Assembly: GCF_030814315.1 (NCBI RefSeq)
Contig: NZ_JAUSUV010000005.1
Coordinates: 205,147-269,146, forward strand
Direction of reading: 5' to 3'
DNA length: 64,000 nt
From: Croceifilum oryzae
GTDB taxonomy: Bacteria > Bacillota > Bacilli > Thermoactinomycetales > Thermoactinomycetaceae
In this document: positions 35,993 through 45,250 of the stretch, piece after piece
Layout of the letters: the number at the start of each line of letters is the position of its first letter
Numbering within the stretch: position 1 is the stretch's first letter
Position numbers and translations under genes: made by a program
Notes under the pieces: model-generated
Seen by the model: the letters and a program-made list of their open reading frames with translations, nothing else
What the model was told of the DNA's origin: nothing
Databases searched by the model: none

Positions 35993-36180
35993 GGGGCAAT
36001 GTATCTCACCACTGCGAGTGAGTAGAACTGCTTAGCGTAGTCCTTTGTAGCAAGGGCATTTTGTGGCAATGTCCCCGCGTTCTTTGCGAGTTTTGCCACT
36101 TGCCCGAAGTGAAGAAGGATGGAGCGGTTTTCACATCCTCGTAGGCTCACTCTTTGAGCTGTGGTGAGATACATGCGCCG
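35993..36180 (-). repeat. Dispersed palindromic repeat, copy C (reverse orientation)
   Basis: About 188 bp. Outer arms: GGGGCAATGTATCTCACCAC (35993-36012) with GTGGTGAGATACATG (36161-36175). The base pair that is G-C in copy A and A-T in copy D is C-G here. AGTGAG with CTCACT forms the second stem. The inner hairpin arms TGGCAATGTCC and GCCACTTGCC are retained. It lies in the 488-base gap between the TauE-type gene and bioA, followed by the BirA box. Confidence 0.85.
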
Positions 36181-36280
36181 GAGCGTGGCACATAGAAAAA
36201 GCTCAACCAACAGTCCTTACTCAAGAGACAATTACAATTGTAGTGTCCTTCCCATTCTGATATACTCAACTGGAATAAAC

Positions 36281-36308
36281 GTAAACTTAATATAAATAAA
36301 TAGTTTAC
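36281..36308. promoter_or_regulatory. BirA operator of the biotin operon
   Basis: GTAAAC (36281-36286) and GTTTAC (36303-36308) form an inverted repeat with 16 bases between them, the arrangement of BirA boxes in bacteria. The AT-rich centre includes TATAAA (36291-36296), a plausible -10 box, so BirA with biotinyl-AMP would block the promoter. Confidence 0.85.
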
Positions 36309-36328
36309 ATTAGGTTGGGGGTAGGAGC

Positions 36329-37678
36329 ATGTCACACAATTATCAAGAACTACTAGAGAAGAACCAGAAATATCTTTGGAATCCATTCACTCAAATGAAG
36401 GAATATTTAAACGATAATCCCGTCATTATTGAACGTGGCCAAGGAGTCAAGCTAATCGACGTACGAGGAAACGAATACTACGATGGAAATGCTTCCGTGT
36501 GGCTAAATGTGTTTGGTCATAATCGAAAAGAGCTAAATGAAGCGATTCAACAACAACTAGAACAAATTGCTCACTCTACTTTATTAGGAATGGCAAATGT
36601 CCCGTCTATTTTATTAGCAGAACGATTGGTCCAGCTTTCCCCCGAGAGCTTACAAAAAGTTTTTTACTCTGATAGTGGAGCAGAGGCAGTCGAGATTGGG
36701 TTAAAGATGGCGTTTCTTTATTGGAAGCATCTAGGAAGACCCGAGAAGCAGACGTTTCTCAGCATGAAAAATGCGTATCATGGTGATACCGTGGGGGCAG
36801 TCAGTGTAGGGGGGATTAGCACATTTCATCGAGCTTTCGATCGATTGCTGTTCCCAACTGAAAAAGTTTCGTACCCATATCCGTATCGTTTTCCGGGAAC
36901 GGTGGAGGAATGTAAAAAAAGTTGTCTAGATGAGTTGAAGCAGGCGTTAGAAGAGAAATCGGGACAGATTGCAGGGCTCATTGTAGAGCCAATGGTGCAA
37001 GGGGCAAGTGGAATTATCGTGATGCCAGATGGATTTCTTTTAGAAGTAGAAAGGCTATGCCGTAGGTACGATGTTCTCCTTTTAGTGGATGAAGTGGCTA
37101 CTGGATTTGGTCGTACAGGGAAGATGTTTGCTTGTGAACATGAAGGAATTCAGCCTGACATCATGATGGTAGGAAAGAAGCTGACTGGTGGCTATCTTCC
37201 TGTCGCGGCAACCCTTACTTCCGATGAAATCTATGATGCCTTTTATGGGGATCATGCGGAAGGGAAAACATTTTTTCACGGTCATTCTTATACAGGAAAC
37301 CAACTAGGATGTTCGGTGGCACTGGCGAATCTCGAGCTTTATGACCAGGAGAATGTAATCGAACATGTTCAAGAGCTAAGTAAGTCGTTATCTGTCTGGT
37401 TAAAGGAATTTGCGCAGCTCTCTCACGTAGGAGAAGTTCGCCAATTGGGTCTGATCGTGGGAATTGAACTAGTGAGAGATAAAGGAACGAAAGAGCCTTA
37501 TGAATTTGAAGAGGCGATTGGCATACGGGTCTGTAGACGAGCAAAAGAACTAGGGCTACTTACTCGTCCGCTTGATGGTGTGATTACCTTCATCCCACCG
37601 CTCATCACGACAAAAGAAGAGCTACGAGAGATGCTTACCATTTTATATCAATCTATTTCTGAGGTTACGGAAGGATGA
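36329..37678 (+). CDS. bioA: Adenosylmethionine-8-amino-7-oxononanoate aminotransferase
   Basis: BioA makes 7,8-diaminopelargonate from KAPA using S-adenosylmethionine as amino donor. The 449-residue class III PLP aminotransferase has [17 protein letters not shown], the Asp of [14 protein letters not shown] and PLP Lys283 in MVGKKLTGG. It is the first gene of the bioADBFHC operon, 20 bases after the BirA box, with ribosome site GGGGGTAGGAG. Its ATGA overlap with bioD shows tight coupling. Confidence 0.96.
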   Translation: MSHNYQELLEKNQKYLWNPFTQMKEYLNDNPVIIERGQGVKLIDVRGNEYYDGNASVWLNVFGHNRKELNEAIQQQLEQIAHSTLLGMANVPSILLAERLVQLSPESLQKVFYSDSGAEAVEIGLKMAFLYWKHLGRPEKQTFLSMKNAYHGDTVGAVSVGGISTFHRAFDRLLFPTEKVSYPYPYRFPGTVEECKKSCLDELKQALEEKSGQIAGLIVEPMVQGASGIIVMPDGFLLEVERLCRRYDVLLLVDEVATGFGRTGKMFACEHEGIQPDIMMVGKKLTGGYLPVAATLTSDEIYDAFYGDHAEGKTFFHGHSYTGNQLGCSVALANLELYDQENVIEHVQELSKSLSVWLKEFAQLSHVGEVRQLGLIVGIELVRDKGTKEPYEFEEAIGIRVCRRAKELGLLTRPLDGVITFIPPLITTKEELREMLTILYQSISEVTEG

Positions 37679-38379
37679 GCAGAGGAATCTTTATTACGGC
37701 AACGGGGACCGGGATCGGGAAAACCGTGATTACAGCGGGTTTGGCGCTTGCATTGCAAGATTATGGATTTGATGTGGGGATCATGAAGCCTGTGCAAAGT
37801 GGACATGAAATCGATTCTCCAGAAAGTGATGGGATGATTCTAAAAGAATTAGTTGGGATAACGGAGTCGATTGAAACGGTGGTTACCTATAGTTTTCCTG
37901 AACCAGTAGCTCCGCAACTGGCGGCAGAGATTGCCGAAACGGAAATAGACCGTATGCGAATTCTGCAACATTTGGAAGAGCGAAAAGCAAAGCATGATGT
38001 GGTATTGGTAGAAGGCGCTGGTGGACTCATGGTACCCATACGAAACGGATACAGTGTTGCAGATTTAGCCAAGGAGATCGGTTGGCCACTTCTGATCGTA
38101 GCGAATCCCCTTCTGGGCACAGTGAATCATACCGTACTCACTACCCTCGTTGCCCGCCATATGGGGTTACATCCGATGGGTGTTATCTTAAACGGTCTCC
38201 GAGAAACCGACGAAGACCCGAGTGTAGCGCACAATTCCCGCTTTATCGAACAAATGGCTCAAGTCCCTGTGCTAGGAACAGTCCCGTGGCTTGGAGAAGC
38301 GATTACTTCTCATACAGTAAGACAAGTCATTTGCCAGCATGTAAATATGACAGAATTAATCAAGTCTATTGATTATTAG
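37675..38379 (+). CDS. bioD: Dethiobiotin synthetase
   Basis: BioD closes the ureido ring of dethiobiotin with CO2 and ATP. The 234-residue protein has the P-loop [10 protein letters not shown], the substrate Lys-Pro-Val-Gln text GIMKPVQSG and [11 protein letters not shown]. Its ATG overlaps the bioA stop by four bases; bioB follows after 11 bases. Confidence 0.95.
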   Translation: MSRGIFITATGTGIGKTVITAGLALALQDYGFDVGIMKPVQSGHEIDSPESDGMILKELVGITESIETVVTYSFPEPVAPQLAAEIAETEIDRMRILQHLEERKAKHDVVLVEGAGGLMVPIRNGYSVADLAKEIGWPLLIVANPLLGTVNHTVLTTLVARHMGLHPMGVILNGLRETDEDPSVAHNSRFIEQMAQVPVLGTVPWLGEAITSHTVRQVICQHVNMTELIKSIDY

Positions 38380-38390
38380 GAGGAACTAAT

Positions 38391-39389
38391 ATGTTAACAA
38401 CCACAACTACGACACACTGGGAACATTATGCCGATAAAGCACTACAAGGCGAACTCCTCACCATGAAAGAAGCATTATCTATTCTGGATGCAGAGGATGC
38501 TCAGCTACTTCCATTATTACAAGCCGCCTTTCGAGTTCGACATCACTACTTCGGCAGAAAAGTAAAGTTGAACATGATTATTAACGCCAAGAGTGGTCTT
38601 TGCCCGGAAGATTGTGGATACTGCTCTCAGTCCATCGTCTCCAATGCACCGATCGAGAAATATACGATGATGAAACGAGATGTCTTAGTTGCTGGTGCAA
38701 AAGAAGCATTGGCTCGAAAGGCAGGAACCTATTGTATCGTAGCAAGCGGCCGTGGTCCCACGGAACACGAGTTAGAAGAAGTGATCGAAGCTGTGAAAGA
38801 GATTAAGCAAGATTTAAAGATGAAAGTGTGTGCGTGCCTAGGAATCTTACGGAATGATCAGGCGGAGAGGCTCAAAGAGGCAGGAGTAGATCGTTATAAT
38901 CACAATCTGAATACAAGTAAAGATCACTTTGCCAATATTACGACCACGCATAACTACGATCACCGAGTTCAAACGATCGAACAAGCGAAAACAGCTGGGA
39001 TGTCTCCGTGTTCTGGATGCATCGTGGGGATGGGCGAGACTCGTGAGCAGACGGTTCAGATTGCCTATGCTCTTAGGGAGTTGGATGCGGACTCGATCCC
39101 TGTAAACTTTCTTCATTCGATTAAGGGAACGCCGCTAGAAGATAAGCAAGAGTTAGACCCACGTTATTGTTTGAAGGTATTGGCTTTGATGAGATTTATC
39201 AATCCGAGTAAAGAAATTCGGGTTTCGGGGGGAAGAGAAGTGAATCTGCGCCATTTGCAACCATTATCCCTTTATCCAGCGAATGCGATCTTTGTGGGGG
39301 ACTACCTGACTACAGAAGGACAAGCCTCCCTAATCGATCATCAGATTATTGAAGACTTGGGATTTGAGATTGAAGAATGTGCCCTGTAA
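38391..39389 (+). CDS. bioB: Biotin synthase
   Basis: BioB is the radical-SAM enzyme that inserts sulfur into dethiobiotin. The 332-residue protein has the 4Fe-4S cysteines Cys71, Cys75 and Cys78 in CPEDCGYC, then YNHNLNTS and the Arg-containing RVSGGRE segment near the auxiliary cluster. Ribosome site AGGAGG. It overlaps bioF by 13 bases. Confidence 0.97.
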   Translation: MLTTTTTTHWEHYADKALQGELLTMKEALSILDAEDAQLLPLLQAAFRVRHHYFGRKVKLNMIINAKSGLCPEDCGYCSQSIVSNAPIEKYTMMKRDVLVAGAKEALARKAGTYCIVASGRGPTEHELEEVIEAVKEIKQDLKMKVCACLGILRNDQAERLKEAGVDRYNHNLNTSKDHFANITTTHNYDHRVQTIEQAKTAGMSPCSGCIVGMGETREQTVQIAYALRELDADSIPVNFLHSIKGTPLEDKQELDPRYCLKVLALMRFINPSKEIRVSGGREVNLRHLQPLSLYPANAIFVGDYLTTEGQASLIDHQIIEDLGFEIEECAL

Positions 39390-40570
39390 ACCATTGGGAT
39401 CATTGGATTGAAGAAGAGCTTTGGCGTATGGCAGAACAAGATTTAACACGTGAATTGAAAATGGTAACGGATTCTGCACAACCGGTATGTCAACGTGGAG
39501 GAAAATCATTTCTCAATCTTTCTTCCAATAATTATCTGGGTCTTGCAGGACATCCTCAATTGGCAGATGCGATGGGACAAGCGATGAGTCGGGGGGCGGG
39601 ATCGCCTTCTTCCCGCTTAATCGTGGGTCATGAGGAAGAGACCGATCAGTTGGAATCGGAATTAGCGAATTGGCAATCGTCCGAAGCGGCATTGGTTTTT
39701 GGCAATGGCTATATGGCGAATGTGGGTGTCTTATCGGCGTTGCTTAGGCGTGAAGATGCGGTGTTTAGTGATCGATTGAATCATGCTAGCATCGTGGACG
39801 GGATTCGATTGAGTGGTGCGACTCACTTTCGCTATCGCCATCGAGATTTGGATCATTTGGAGATATGCTTGAAAAAAGCGGATGAAAAAGGGACGAGAAG
39901 AAAGCTAATTGTAACGGATGCGGTGTTTAGTATGGATGGAGATGTGGCTCCCCTTCAGGACATGGTTTATCTAAAAGAGCGTTATGGTGCGGCTTTATTT
40001 GTGGATGAGGCTCATAGTGTGGGAGTGATCGGAGTACAGGGCAAAGGGTTGGCTCATGAGTTAGGGATTGCGGATCAAGTGGATTTGCACATGGGGACAT
40101 TTAGCAAAGCGTTTGGCGTATATGGAGCTTATGTAACTGGGAAAAGGGAGTGGATTCGCTATCTTATTCATACTGCGCGTAGCTTTATCTATACAACGGC
40201 GCTCCCACCTGTGGTGATTTCAGCCATTCGTCGATCTTTGCAATTGGTGCAACAGAGGAGTGTGTTACGTCAATCTCTTTCGGGCAAATGTCACTATTTT
40301 CGTGAAGGGCTTTCTCAAGCTGGTTTCCGACTGACTGATTCAACGACACCGATTATTCCGATTATGCTAGGAGATAGTTCGAGGACGTTAGAGTTTAGCC
40401 AGAGATTAGCAGAGCGTGGAATACTGGCAGTGGCGATCAGACCACCGACGGTTCCAAATGGAGAAGCGCGGATTCGTTTCTCATTGATGGCAAATCATCG
40501 AGAGGAAGATTTGCGAGAAGCGATTCGTACCATTGTACAAATTGGATATGAATGCAAGGTGATCGGATGA
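39377..40570 (+). CDS. bioF: 8-amino-7-oxononanoate synthase
   Basis: BioF condenses pimeloyl-ACP (or CoA) with L-alanine to KAPA. The 397-residue PLP enzyme has NNYLGLAGHP, the PLP Lys244 in GTFSKAFG and VDEAHSVGV. The chosen ATG overlaps the end of bioB; it preserves the N-terminal helix (WDHWIEEELWRMAEQ) that Bacillus BioF also has. The ribosome site is weak, as expected for coupled translation. Confidence 0.95.
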   Translation: MCPVNHWDHWIEEELWRMAEQDLTRELKMVTDSAQPVCQRGGKSFLNLSSNNYLGLAGHPQLADAMGQAMSRGAGSPSSRLIVGHEEETDQLESELANWQSSEAALVFGNGYMANVGVLSALLRREDAVFSDRLNHASIVDGIRLSGATHFRYRHRDLDHLEICLKKADEKGTRRKLIVTDAVFSMDGDVAPLQDMVYLKERYGAALFVDEAHSVGVIGVQGKGLAHELGIADQVDLHMGTFSKAFGVYGAYVTGKREWIRYLIHTARSFIYTTALPPVVISAIRRSLQLVQQRSVLRQSLSGKCHYFREGLSQAGFRLTDSTTPIIPIMLGDSSRTLEFSQRLAERGILAVAIRPPTVPNGEARIRFSLMANHREEDLREAIRTIVQIGYECKVIG

Positions 40571-41304
40571 GTAGAAAACAACAAGCTTTTTTATGGATCT
40601 CGGGTTGGTCAGTTCCAGAACGGATTTGGGAGCCTTTTTACGGGGAATGGCCTGATTACAAGCACTATGCGCTTTCGTTTTGTGGTTGTGAACGGGAAGA
40701 GCAAGTGATGGAACTGGCGATTCAAACGTTCGAGCAAATTGAAGCCGATGAAATTATGGTGGTGGGTTGGTCCTTAGGGGCGATGGTTGCTTTGGAACTG
40801 GCTCTTCGTTTTCATAAGCGGGTATGTCGCCTATTTCTCATAGGTGGGGTGGCTGATTTTGTAAAGCGTAGTCATGCTGATTCTGGATGGGATGAACGAG
40901 TAGTGAGAAGGATGAAAAAGAAATTACTTTCGAATGGGCGAGAAGTGATTCGTTCGTTCGATCAAAAAATGTTTTCTTCGCTTGAGCTAGAGGAAGGTTG
41001 GGGAGAGAAGTGGCAGGAGACGTTTCGTAAACAGCTCCCCACTTTGTCTTCTGTACAGGCAGGACTTGATTTTCTACAAGAATTCTCCCTTCGAGATCGC
41101 GGGAAAGAGATTTCCACCTCTGTCTTTCTACTAGCCGGTTTGGAAGATAGTATCTGTCCTGTTACGGCAACGTTAAACCTAGAAAAACAACTTCCCCAAG
41201 CGGACTGCACCATTTGGCAAGAGGGTGGACATGCTTGTTTTTGGACGCAGAAGAATCGTTTTCAGCAATGGATAAAGGAGTGTCTACATGGAGTGCATTC
41301 GTAA
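40567..41304 (+). CDS. bioH: Alpha/beta hydrolase, likely pimeloyl-ACP methyl ester esterase (BioH role)
   Basis: A 245-residue alpha/beta hydrolase with nucleophile Ser69 in VGWSLGAM, a catalytic Asp in LLAGLEDSICP and His in GGHACFW. Its place between bioF and bioC strongly suggests removal of the methyl ester from pimeloyl-ACP methyl ester, the BioH step; sequence alone cannot separate BioH from its analogues (BioG, BioK, BioV). The ATG at 40567 overlaps the bioF stop (ATGA) and has AAGGTGA upstream, so it is preferred to 40552. Confidence 0.8.
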   Translation: MSRKQQAFLWISGWSVPERIWEPFYGEWPDYKHYALSFCGCEREEQVMELAIQTFEQIEADEIMVVGWSLGAMVALELALRFHKRVCRLFLIGGVADFVKRSHADSGWDERVVRRMKKKLLSNGREVIRSFDQKMFSSLELEEGWGEKWQETFRKQLPTLSSVQAGLDFLQEFSLRDRGKEISTSVFLLAGLEDSICPVTATLNLEKQLPQADCTIWQEGGHACFWTQKNRFQQWIKECLHGVHS

Positions 41305-42097
41305 AGCCAAAGTAGCCAACCGTTTCAATCGCTCAGTTTTAACTTATGATCAACATGCAAGGGTGCAGAAGCAGATGGCCCATCAATTAATTGAACTTCT
41401 CTCTTATAGGAAGAAGCCTGTAGAGCGAATCTGTGAAATTGGCTGTGGGACTGGATATTTGACTGATTTACTTACTGCTCGATATCCACATGCAGAGATC
41501 GTGGCGATTGATTTAGCACCTAGAATGATGGAAGTGGCAAAAGAAAAGGTGAAAAGTCCCCACATTCAATGGATCTTAGGGGATGCAGAACAGCTTCCAC
41601 AGCTTGTAACTGGTTCCTTTGATCTCATTATCTCTAATGCAACGATACAATGGCTAACGAATCCAGAGAGTACGATTCGTTCGTGGACAGAAGCGCTTCA
41701 GCCTATGGGATGGTTGGTGTCTTCTACATTTGGGCAAGAAACATTTTGCGAATTAGCGGCTACGTTTCAAAAAGTTGAAAGCGAACTTCTTATTGAATCG
41801 AGCCAACATCGTCTAACCATGCATTCATTAGAAGACTGGGAAAATATATGGAAAAAAGCAGAGTTGATGTTACTAGAGGGGATAGAGGACCGGCAACGGA
41901 TTTCATATTCCAGTTGTCGCGATTTTTTACAAAGCATTAAGGCGACCGGGGCCAATTATAGTGAAGCGAAACAACCATTATCCGTATACCGAAAACTACT
42001 CCCACGGGTGATGGACCAATATGATCAAATCTATCAAATGGGGTCAGGCGTATATGCGACCTATCATTTGTTGTATGTAGTAGGTCAAAAAGAATGA
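41288..42097 (+). CDS. bioC: Malonyl-ACP O-methyltransferase
   Basis: BioC methylates malonyl-ACP so that fatty-acid synthase can build pimeloyl-ACP. The 269-residue class I methyltransferase has the SAM loop CEIGCGTGYLT, the acidic AIDLAPRMM and ISNATIQWL, typical of BioC. It starts within the end of the hydrolase gene behind AAGGAG. It is the last gene of the biotin operon. With the hydrolase it gives a full de novo route independent of pimelic acid. Confidence 0.93.
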   Translation: MECIRKAKVANRFNRSVLTYDQHARVQKQMAHQLIELLSYRKKPVERICEIGCGTGYLTDLLTARYPHAEIVAIDLAPRMMEVAKEKVKSPHIQWILGDAEQLPQLVTGSFDLIISNATIQWLTNPESTIRSWTEALQPMGWLVSSTFGQETFCELAATFQKVESELLIESSQHRLTMHSLEDWENIWKKAELMLLEGIEDRQRISYSSCRDFLQSIKATGANYSEAKQPLSVYRKLLPRVMDQYDQIYQMGSGVYATYHLLYVVGQKE

Positions 42098-42125
42098 AAG
42101 GTGGTAGAATGATTCATGTGAGCTA

Positions 42126-42154
42126 TTGCACAATGAGTTTTTCTGGAATAATAT
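42126..42154 (+). promoter_or_regulatory. Putative promoter of the SCO1 gene
   Basis: TTGCAC (42126-42131), 17 bp, TAATAT (42149-42154), 36 bp before the start codon. Confidence 0.45.
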
Positions 42155-42189
42155 AGAAGGAAATTGATAGAGTAGGTAGGCGAGGGAAA

Positions 42190-42843
42190 ATGAAGCGTTT
42201 TTTGGTAGTAGGAGCAGTAGCAGTTGGTGTTATGAGTATGGTAATCGGATGTTCCAAATCAAATGATCATGCCGGTCACAAAGAAACGGCGAATCAACAA
42301 GCAAGCACTTCTACGAATGACGTAACGAAAGATAATTGGCAGGTTCCAGAGTTTACATACACGGATCAAGACGGGAAGAAATTCGGAAGTCAGGATCTAA
42401 AAGGCAAAGTATACTTAAGTAATTTTATTTTCACTAGCTGTCCAGACGTTTGTCCTCCAATGACTGCGAATATGCGGAAAATCCAAGAAGATTTGAAGGC
42501 AGAAGGGCTAAATGTAGAAATCGTCTCGTTTAGTGTTGATCCTGAGACAGACAAGCCTGCTACATTGAAAGCATTTGGAGAGAAGCATAAAGCTGATTTT
42601 TCCAATTGGCATTTCTTAACGGGCTATGCTCTCTCTGATATGGAGAAACTAGCGCGTGAGACTTTCAAAGGAACGGTAGAGAAGCAAGAGAGCCAAGTTC
42701 AAGGCGGAAAGCCTCTTTTCCAACATCCGGTTCAATTTTACTTGGTTGATGGGACTGGCAAAGTTCGTAAGTTCTATAATGGGATGAATCCGGATCAAGC
42801 AATGATTAAAAAAGATGTAAAAGAAGTGTTGGGTAGTAAGTAA
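42190..42843 (+). CDS. SCO1/SenC-family lipoprotein, copper delivery to cytochrome oxidase
   Basis: A 217-residue lipoprotein of the SCO family (YpmQ in Bacillus). The signal peptide ends in the lipobox VIGC with Cys21. The thioredoxin-like domain has the copper cysteines Cys84 and Cys88 in TSCPDVCPPM and the copper His in FQHPVQFYL. It should sit on the outer face of the membrane and help assemble the CuA centre of cytochrome c oxidase. No oxidase genes are in the window. Ribosome site GCGAGGGAA. Confidence 0.92.
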   Translation: MKRFLVVGAVAVGVMSMVIGCSKSNDHAGHKETANQQASTSTNDVTKDNWQVPEFTYTDQDGKKFGSQDLKGKVYLSNFIFTSCPDVCPPMTANMRKIQEDLKAEGLNVEIVSFSVDPETDKPATLKAFGEKHKADFSNWHFLTGYALSDMEKLARETFKGTVEKQESQVQGGKPLFQHPVQFYLVDGTGKVRKFYNGMNPDQAMIKKDVKEVLGSK

Positions 42844-42864
42844 TTTTTATGTGGGTAATTGAAA

Positions 42865-42910
42865 AAGGCATGATGGAGAGCGATAGTTGCTTTCTGTCAT
42901 GCCTTATTTA
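42865..42910 (+). terminator. Terminator after the SCO1 gene
   Basis: AAGGCATGA (42865-42873) pairs with TCATGCCTT (42897-42905), with GAGAGC and GCTTTC pairing partly inside; a short T-rich tail follows. Confidence 0.65.
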
Positions 42911-42958
42911 TGTTGTGCTGTGTTGTTTGTTGTTAGATCAGCTATTGGAGATTAGTCT

Positions 42959-43153
42959 GGGGCATGTATCTACCCACAGCTCAAATAGTGGGCCTGCGAG
43001 GATGTGGAAAAGCAAGTCCGCTCCGTGATTCTCCGCTTCGGACAAGTGGCAAAACTCGCAAAGAACGTTCAAACATTGCCACAAAACACCCTTGCTTCGA
43101 ATCACTACGCTAAGTAGGCTCACTAACATCGCAGTGGTTAGATACATTGCCCC
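42959..43153 (+). repeat. Dispersed palindromic repeat, copy D
   Basis: About 195 bp, the closest relative of copy A and in the same orientation. Outer arms GGGGCATGTATCTACCCAC and GTGGTTAGATACATTGCCCC pair with one mismatch; the covarying pair is A-T. AGTGGGCCTGC pairs with GTAGGCTCACT through compensatory and G-T pairs. The inner GTGGCAAAACTCGCAAAG hairpin ends ATTGCCAC. It occupies the SCO1-ecsB gap; the remaining bases to 43286 hold no recognised feature. Confidence 0.85.
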
Positions 43154-43286
43154 TAGACTATTCCTCTTTGCTGGTTAATCAACAGTGTGGTTGGTTGAGT
43201 AGGGAGTGAGTAGATTTTTTTCGGCTCCAAGAAGCTACTTTAAAAGCTTGCTTTTTGAAAACTTCTAGTAAGCTCTTTTGTTGTCT

Positions 43287-44516
43287 CTATCGATTTACTT
43301 GATTGGAATGAAATAGCTTCCGTTTATTCCAACCTACTATTAGTAAGCCTATTGCCCAGTTGATAAGTAGTAGAATCATCGCTTCCATATAGCTTACTCG
43401 TTGCATGACAAGGGGCATGATAATGAGTAGGAAGCCTAGTAGAAAGGTGAGTGTTCGAGTGATAGTAGCCCAGCTGTACACGGCTCGTCCGGCGGATATC
43501 GGATATAGCTTTACCCAGAGCGGATAGGTTTGCTGTGTGATTAACCTAGGCATCTGAAGGACAAATAGACAAATAGCAAGCGGGGTAATCGTCCAAGATA
43601 CCCACGTATAGGGAAGGCTGACGACGAAAAGGGTTGCCCAAATCCAAATCCGATAGAAACTAGCAAATAAGTCACTGCGCCTAATCAAGGTGCGCCAATA
43701 TAGATAGATAAATGGCTCCTTTTGGGTTGTGAATCGCTTAATGATGGCGATGAGCCATGTTCTTTTTTTAATCGGTGGTTCAACCCCGCGCAATTCTACG
43801 AACCAACTAGCAAGCGATTGCCATCGATGTCGGATGATCGATTCTCTTTTTTGCCAAATCATCCACGGCATTTGGCTTGTCTTGGTCGTTTTATATAGCC
43901 AAATAGAATGAACGATGGGAAAGAGCAGAGCGAGCAAGGTGTAGATTTGATAGGGATGGAGTGACCAAAATACCAGAAATGCGGTAATCCCCCAAAGGCA
44001 AATCTGATCCAATATGTGCGAAAATCCTTGGAGCCTGCGGTGGTCTTCCATCACCCGTACCCACAGGGTCCAGATTTGTAGAGAGAGTAGCATGCCGATT
44101 GCTGTCCACCACTCCAACGAAGTCCCGATTCGAACTCGATAAAGCGGATAAAGCAGGAAAAGAACAATGATAAGACGAAGCATAGCCATACCTGCTGAGT
44201 AGAGAAAGGCCGTTTTTCTCCAAGCAGGCATCGTGTGCTCGAGAGGAAGTAAAAAAACTAAGTCAGCTTTTTCGATCCACGGACGGAATTCTACGCTTGA
44301 GAGGATATAGGTAAGAATCCCCCATACAACCCAGTCAAATGGAAAGTTTGCAGGTAGCCCAGTAAGTAAAGTTTGATACGCTACATAAAAACCAACTAAG
44401 AGAATGCCTAGAACAAGGGGTGTTCCTCCTCCGCTCGCGATTAGAGTGATAATTCGCGTGGCCTTCGTCCATGTTGTATGGATACGATGTTGTAGTAAGG
44501 ATTTATTTTGTTTCAT
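43287..44516 (-). CDS. ecsB: EcsB-type ABC exporter permease
   Basis: The membrane subunit of the Ecs ABC system, 409 residues with about eight hydrophobic helices in two groups (about 30-75 and 100-220; 285-400) and a basic cytosolic linker (about 225-280). The text VEFRPWIEKADLVFLLPLEH is characteristic of EcsB. In Bacillus EcsAB affects protein secretion, competence, sporulation and intramembrane proteolysis. The ATG overlaps the ecsA stop by four bases. Its own stop is followed by about 130 bases and then repeat D. Confidence 0.9.
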   Translation of the reverse strand: MKQNKSLLQHRIHTTWTKATRIITLIASGGGTPLVLGILLVGFYVAYQTLLTGLPANFPFDWVVWGILTYILSSVEFRPWIEKADLVFLLPLEHTMPAWRKTAFLYSAGMAMLRLIIVLFLLYPLYRVRIGTSLEWWTAIGMLLSLQIWTLWVRVMEDHRRLQGFSHILDQICLWGITAFLVFWSLHPYQIYTLLALLFPIVHSIWLYKTTKTSQMPWMIWQKRESIIRHRWQSLASWFVELRGVEPPIKKRTWLIAIIKRFTTQKEPFIYLYWRTLIRRSDLFASFYRIWIWATLFVVSLPYTWVSWTITPLAICLFVLQMPRLITQQTYPLWVKLYPISAGRAVYSWATITRTLTFLLGFLLIIMPLVMQRVSYMEAMILLLINWAIGLLIVGWNKRKLFHSNQVNR

Positions 44517-45250
44517 CGATGATCCCCTTTTACAACCGATATAAAGAGTTCATGCAAAGAGGCATGTGGGCGCTCGGCTTGGCTTCGCATCTCTTCGATC
44601 GTTCCCGAAAGGGCAATATTGCCTTGATGAATACAAACATAGCGATCACAAAGTTTCTCCGCCATATCAAGGATGTGTGTAGAGATTAGGATGCCCGTTC
44701 CCTTCTCTTTCCGTTGTTGCAAGAGCATCGCTAATTCATCGATCGCAATAGGATCTAGTCCCACGAAGGGTTCGTCTACAATTAGATACTTACATTCTGT
44801 GAGAAAGGTGCAGAGGATCATGATTTTTTGCTGCATCCCTTTGGAAAAGGTATCAGGGAACCAGTTACGCGCTCGTTCCATTTGAAATTGTTTTAAGAGT
44901 TGCTCCGCTCGTTTATGAAAGATTTCGTCTGATAGTCCATAAGCCGAAGCGGTTAATTCAAGATGCTCCCATAATGTTAACTCTGGATAAAACAAAGGCA
45001 TTTCTGGTATATAGCCGATCTTTGATCTGAAATCTTCTGGCTGATCAGATAATGTAGACCCATCAATCGTGATTGAGCCACTATGTGCGTTTAATAGACC
45101 TAGGATATGTTTCATTGTGGTACTTTTACCAGCCCCGTTTAGTCCAATGAGACCAACTGTTTCACCGGGCTTCACTTCAAAAGTCAGGTTATGGATAACG
45201 GGGCTTGTACGTGAGTAACCACCGGTTATATTTTGAATGGAAAGCAACAT
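44513..45250 (-). CDS. ecsA: EcsA-type ABC exporter ATPase
   Basis: The 245-residue ATPase of the Ecs system. Walker A GLNGAGKST, signature FSKGMQQKIMIL, Walker B YLIVDEPFVGLDP and H-loop ISTHIL are present. Ribosome site AGAGGTGAAC. A minus-strand TACAAT with TCGACC 17 bp further upstream (about 45290-45320) is a plausible promoter. The comC-side gene is divergent. In Bacillus ecs is elsewhere; here it borders the comC block. Confidence 0.93.
   Translation of the reverse strand: MLLSIQNITGGYSRTSPVIHNLTFEVKPGETVGLIGLNGAGKSTTMKHILGLLNAHSGSITIDGSTLSDQPEDFRSKIGYIPEMPLFYPELTLWEHLELTASAYGLSDEIFHKRAEQLLKQFQMERARNWFPDTFSKGMQQKIMILCTFLTECKYLIVDEPFVGLDPIAIDELAMLLQQRKEKGTGILISTHILDMAEKLCDRYVCIHQGNIALSGTIEEMRSQAERPHASLHELFISVVKGDHR

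Noticed and set aside
3584..43153. Insertion sequences as the source of the repeats
   Set aside because: No transposase frame occurs in any copy and no target duplication is clear at the ends, so an IS label is not supported; a non-autonomous element remains possible.
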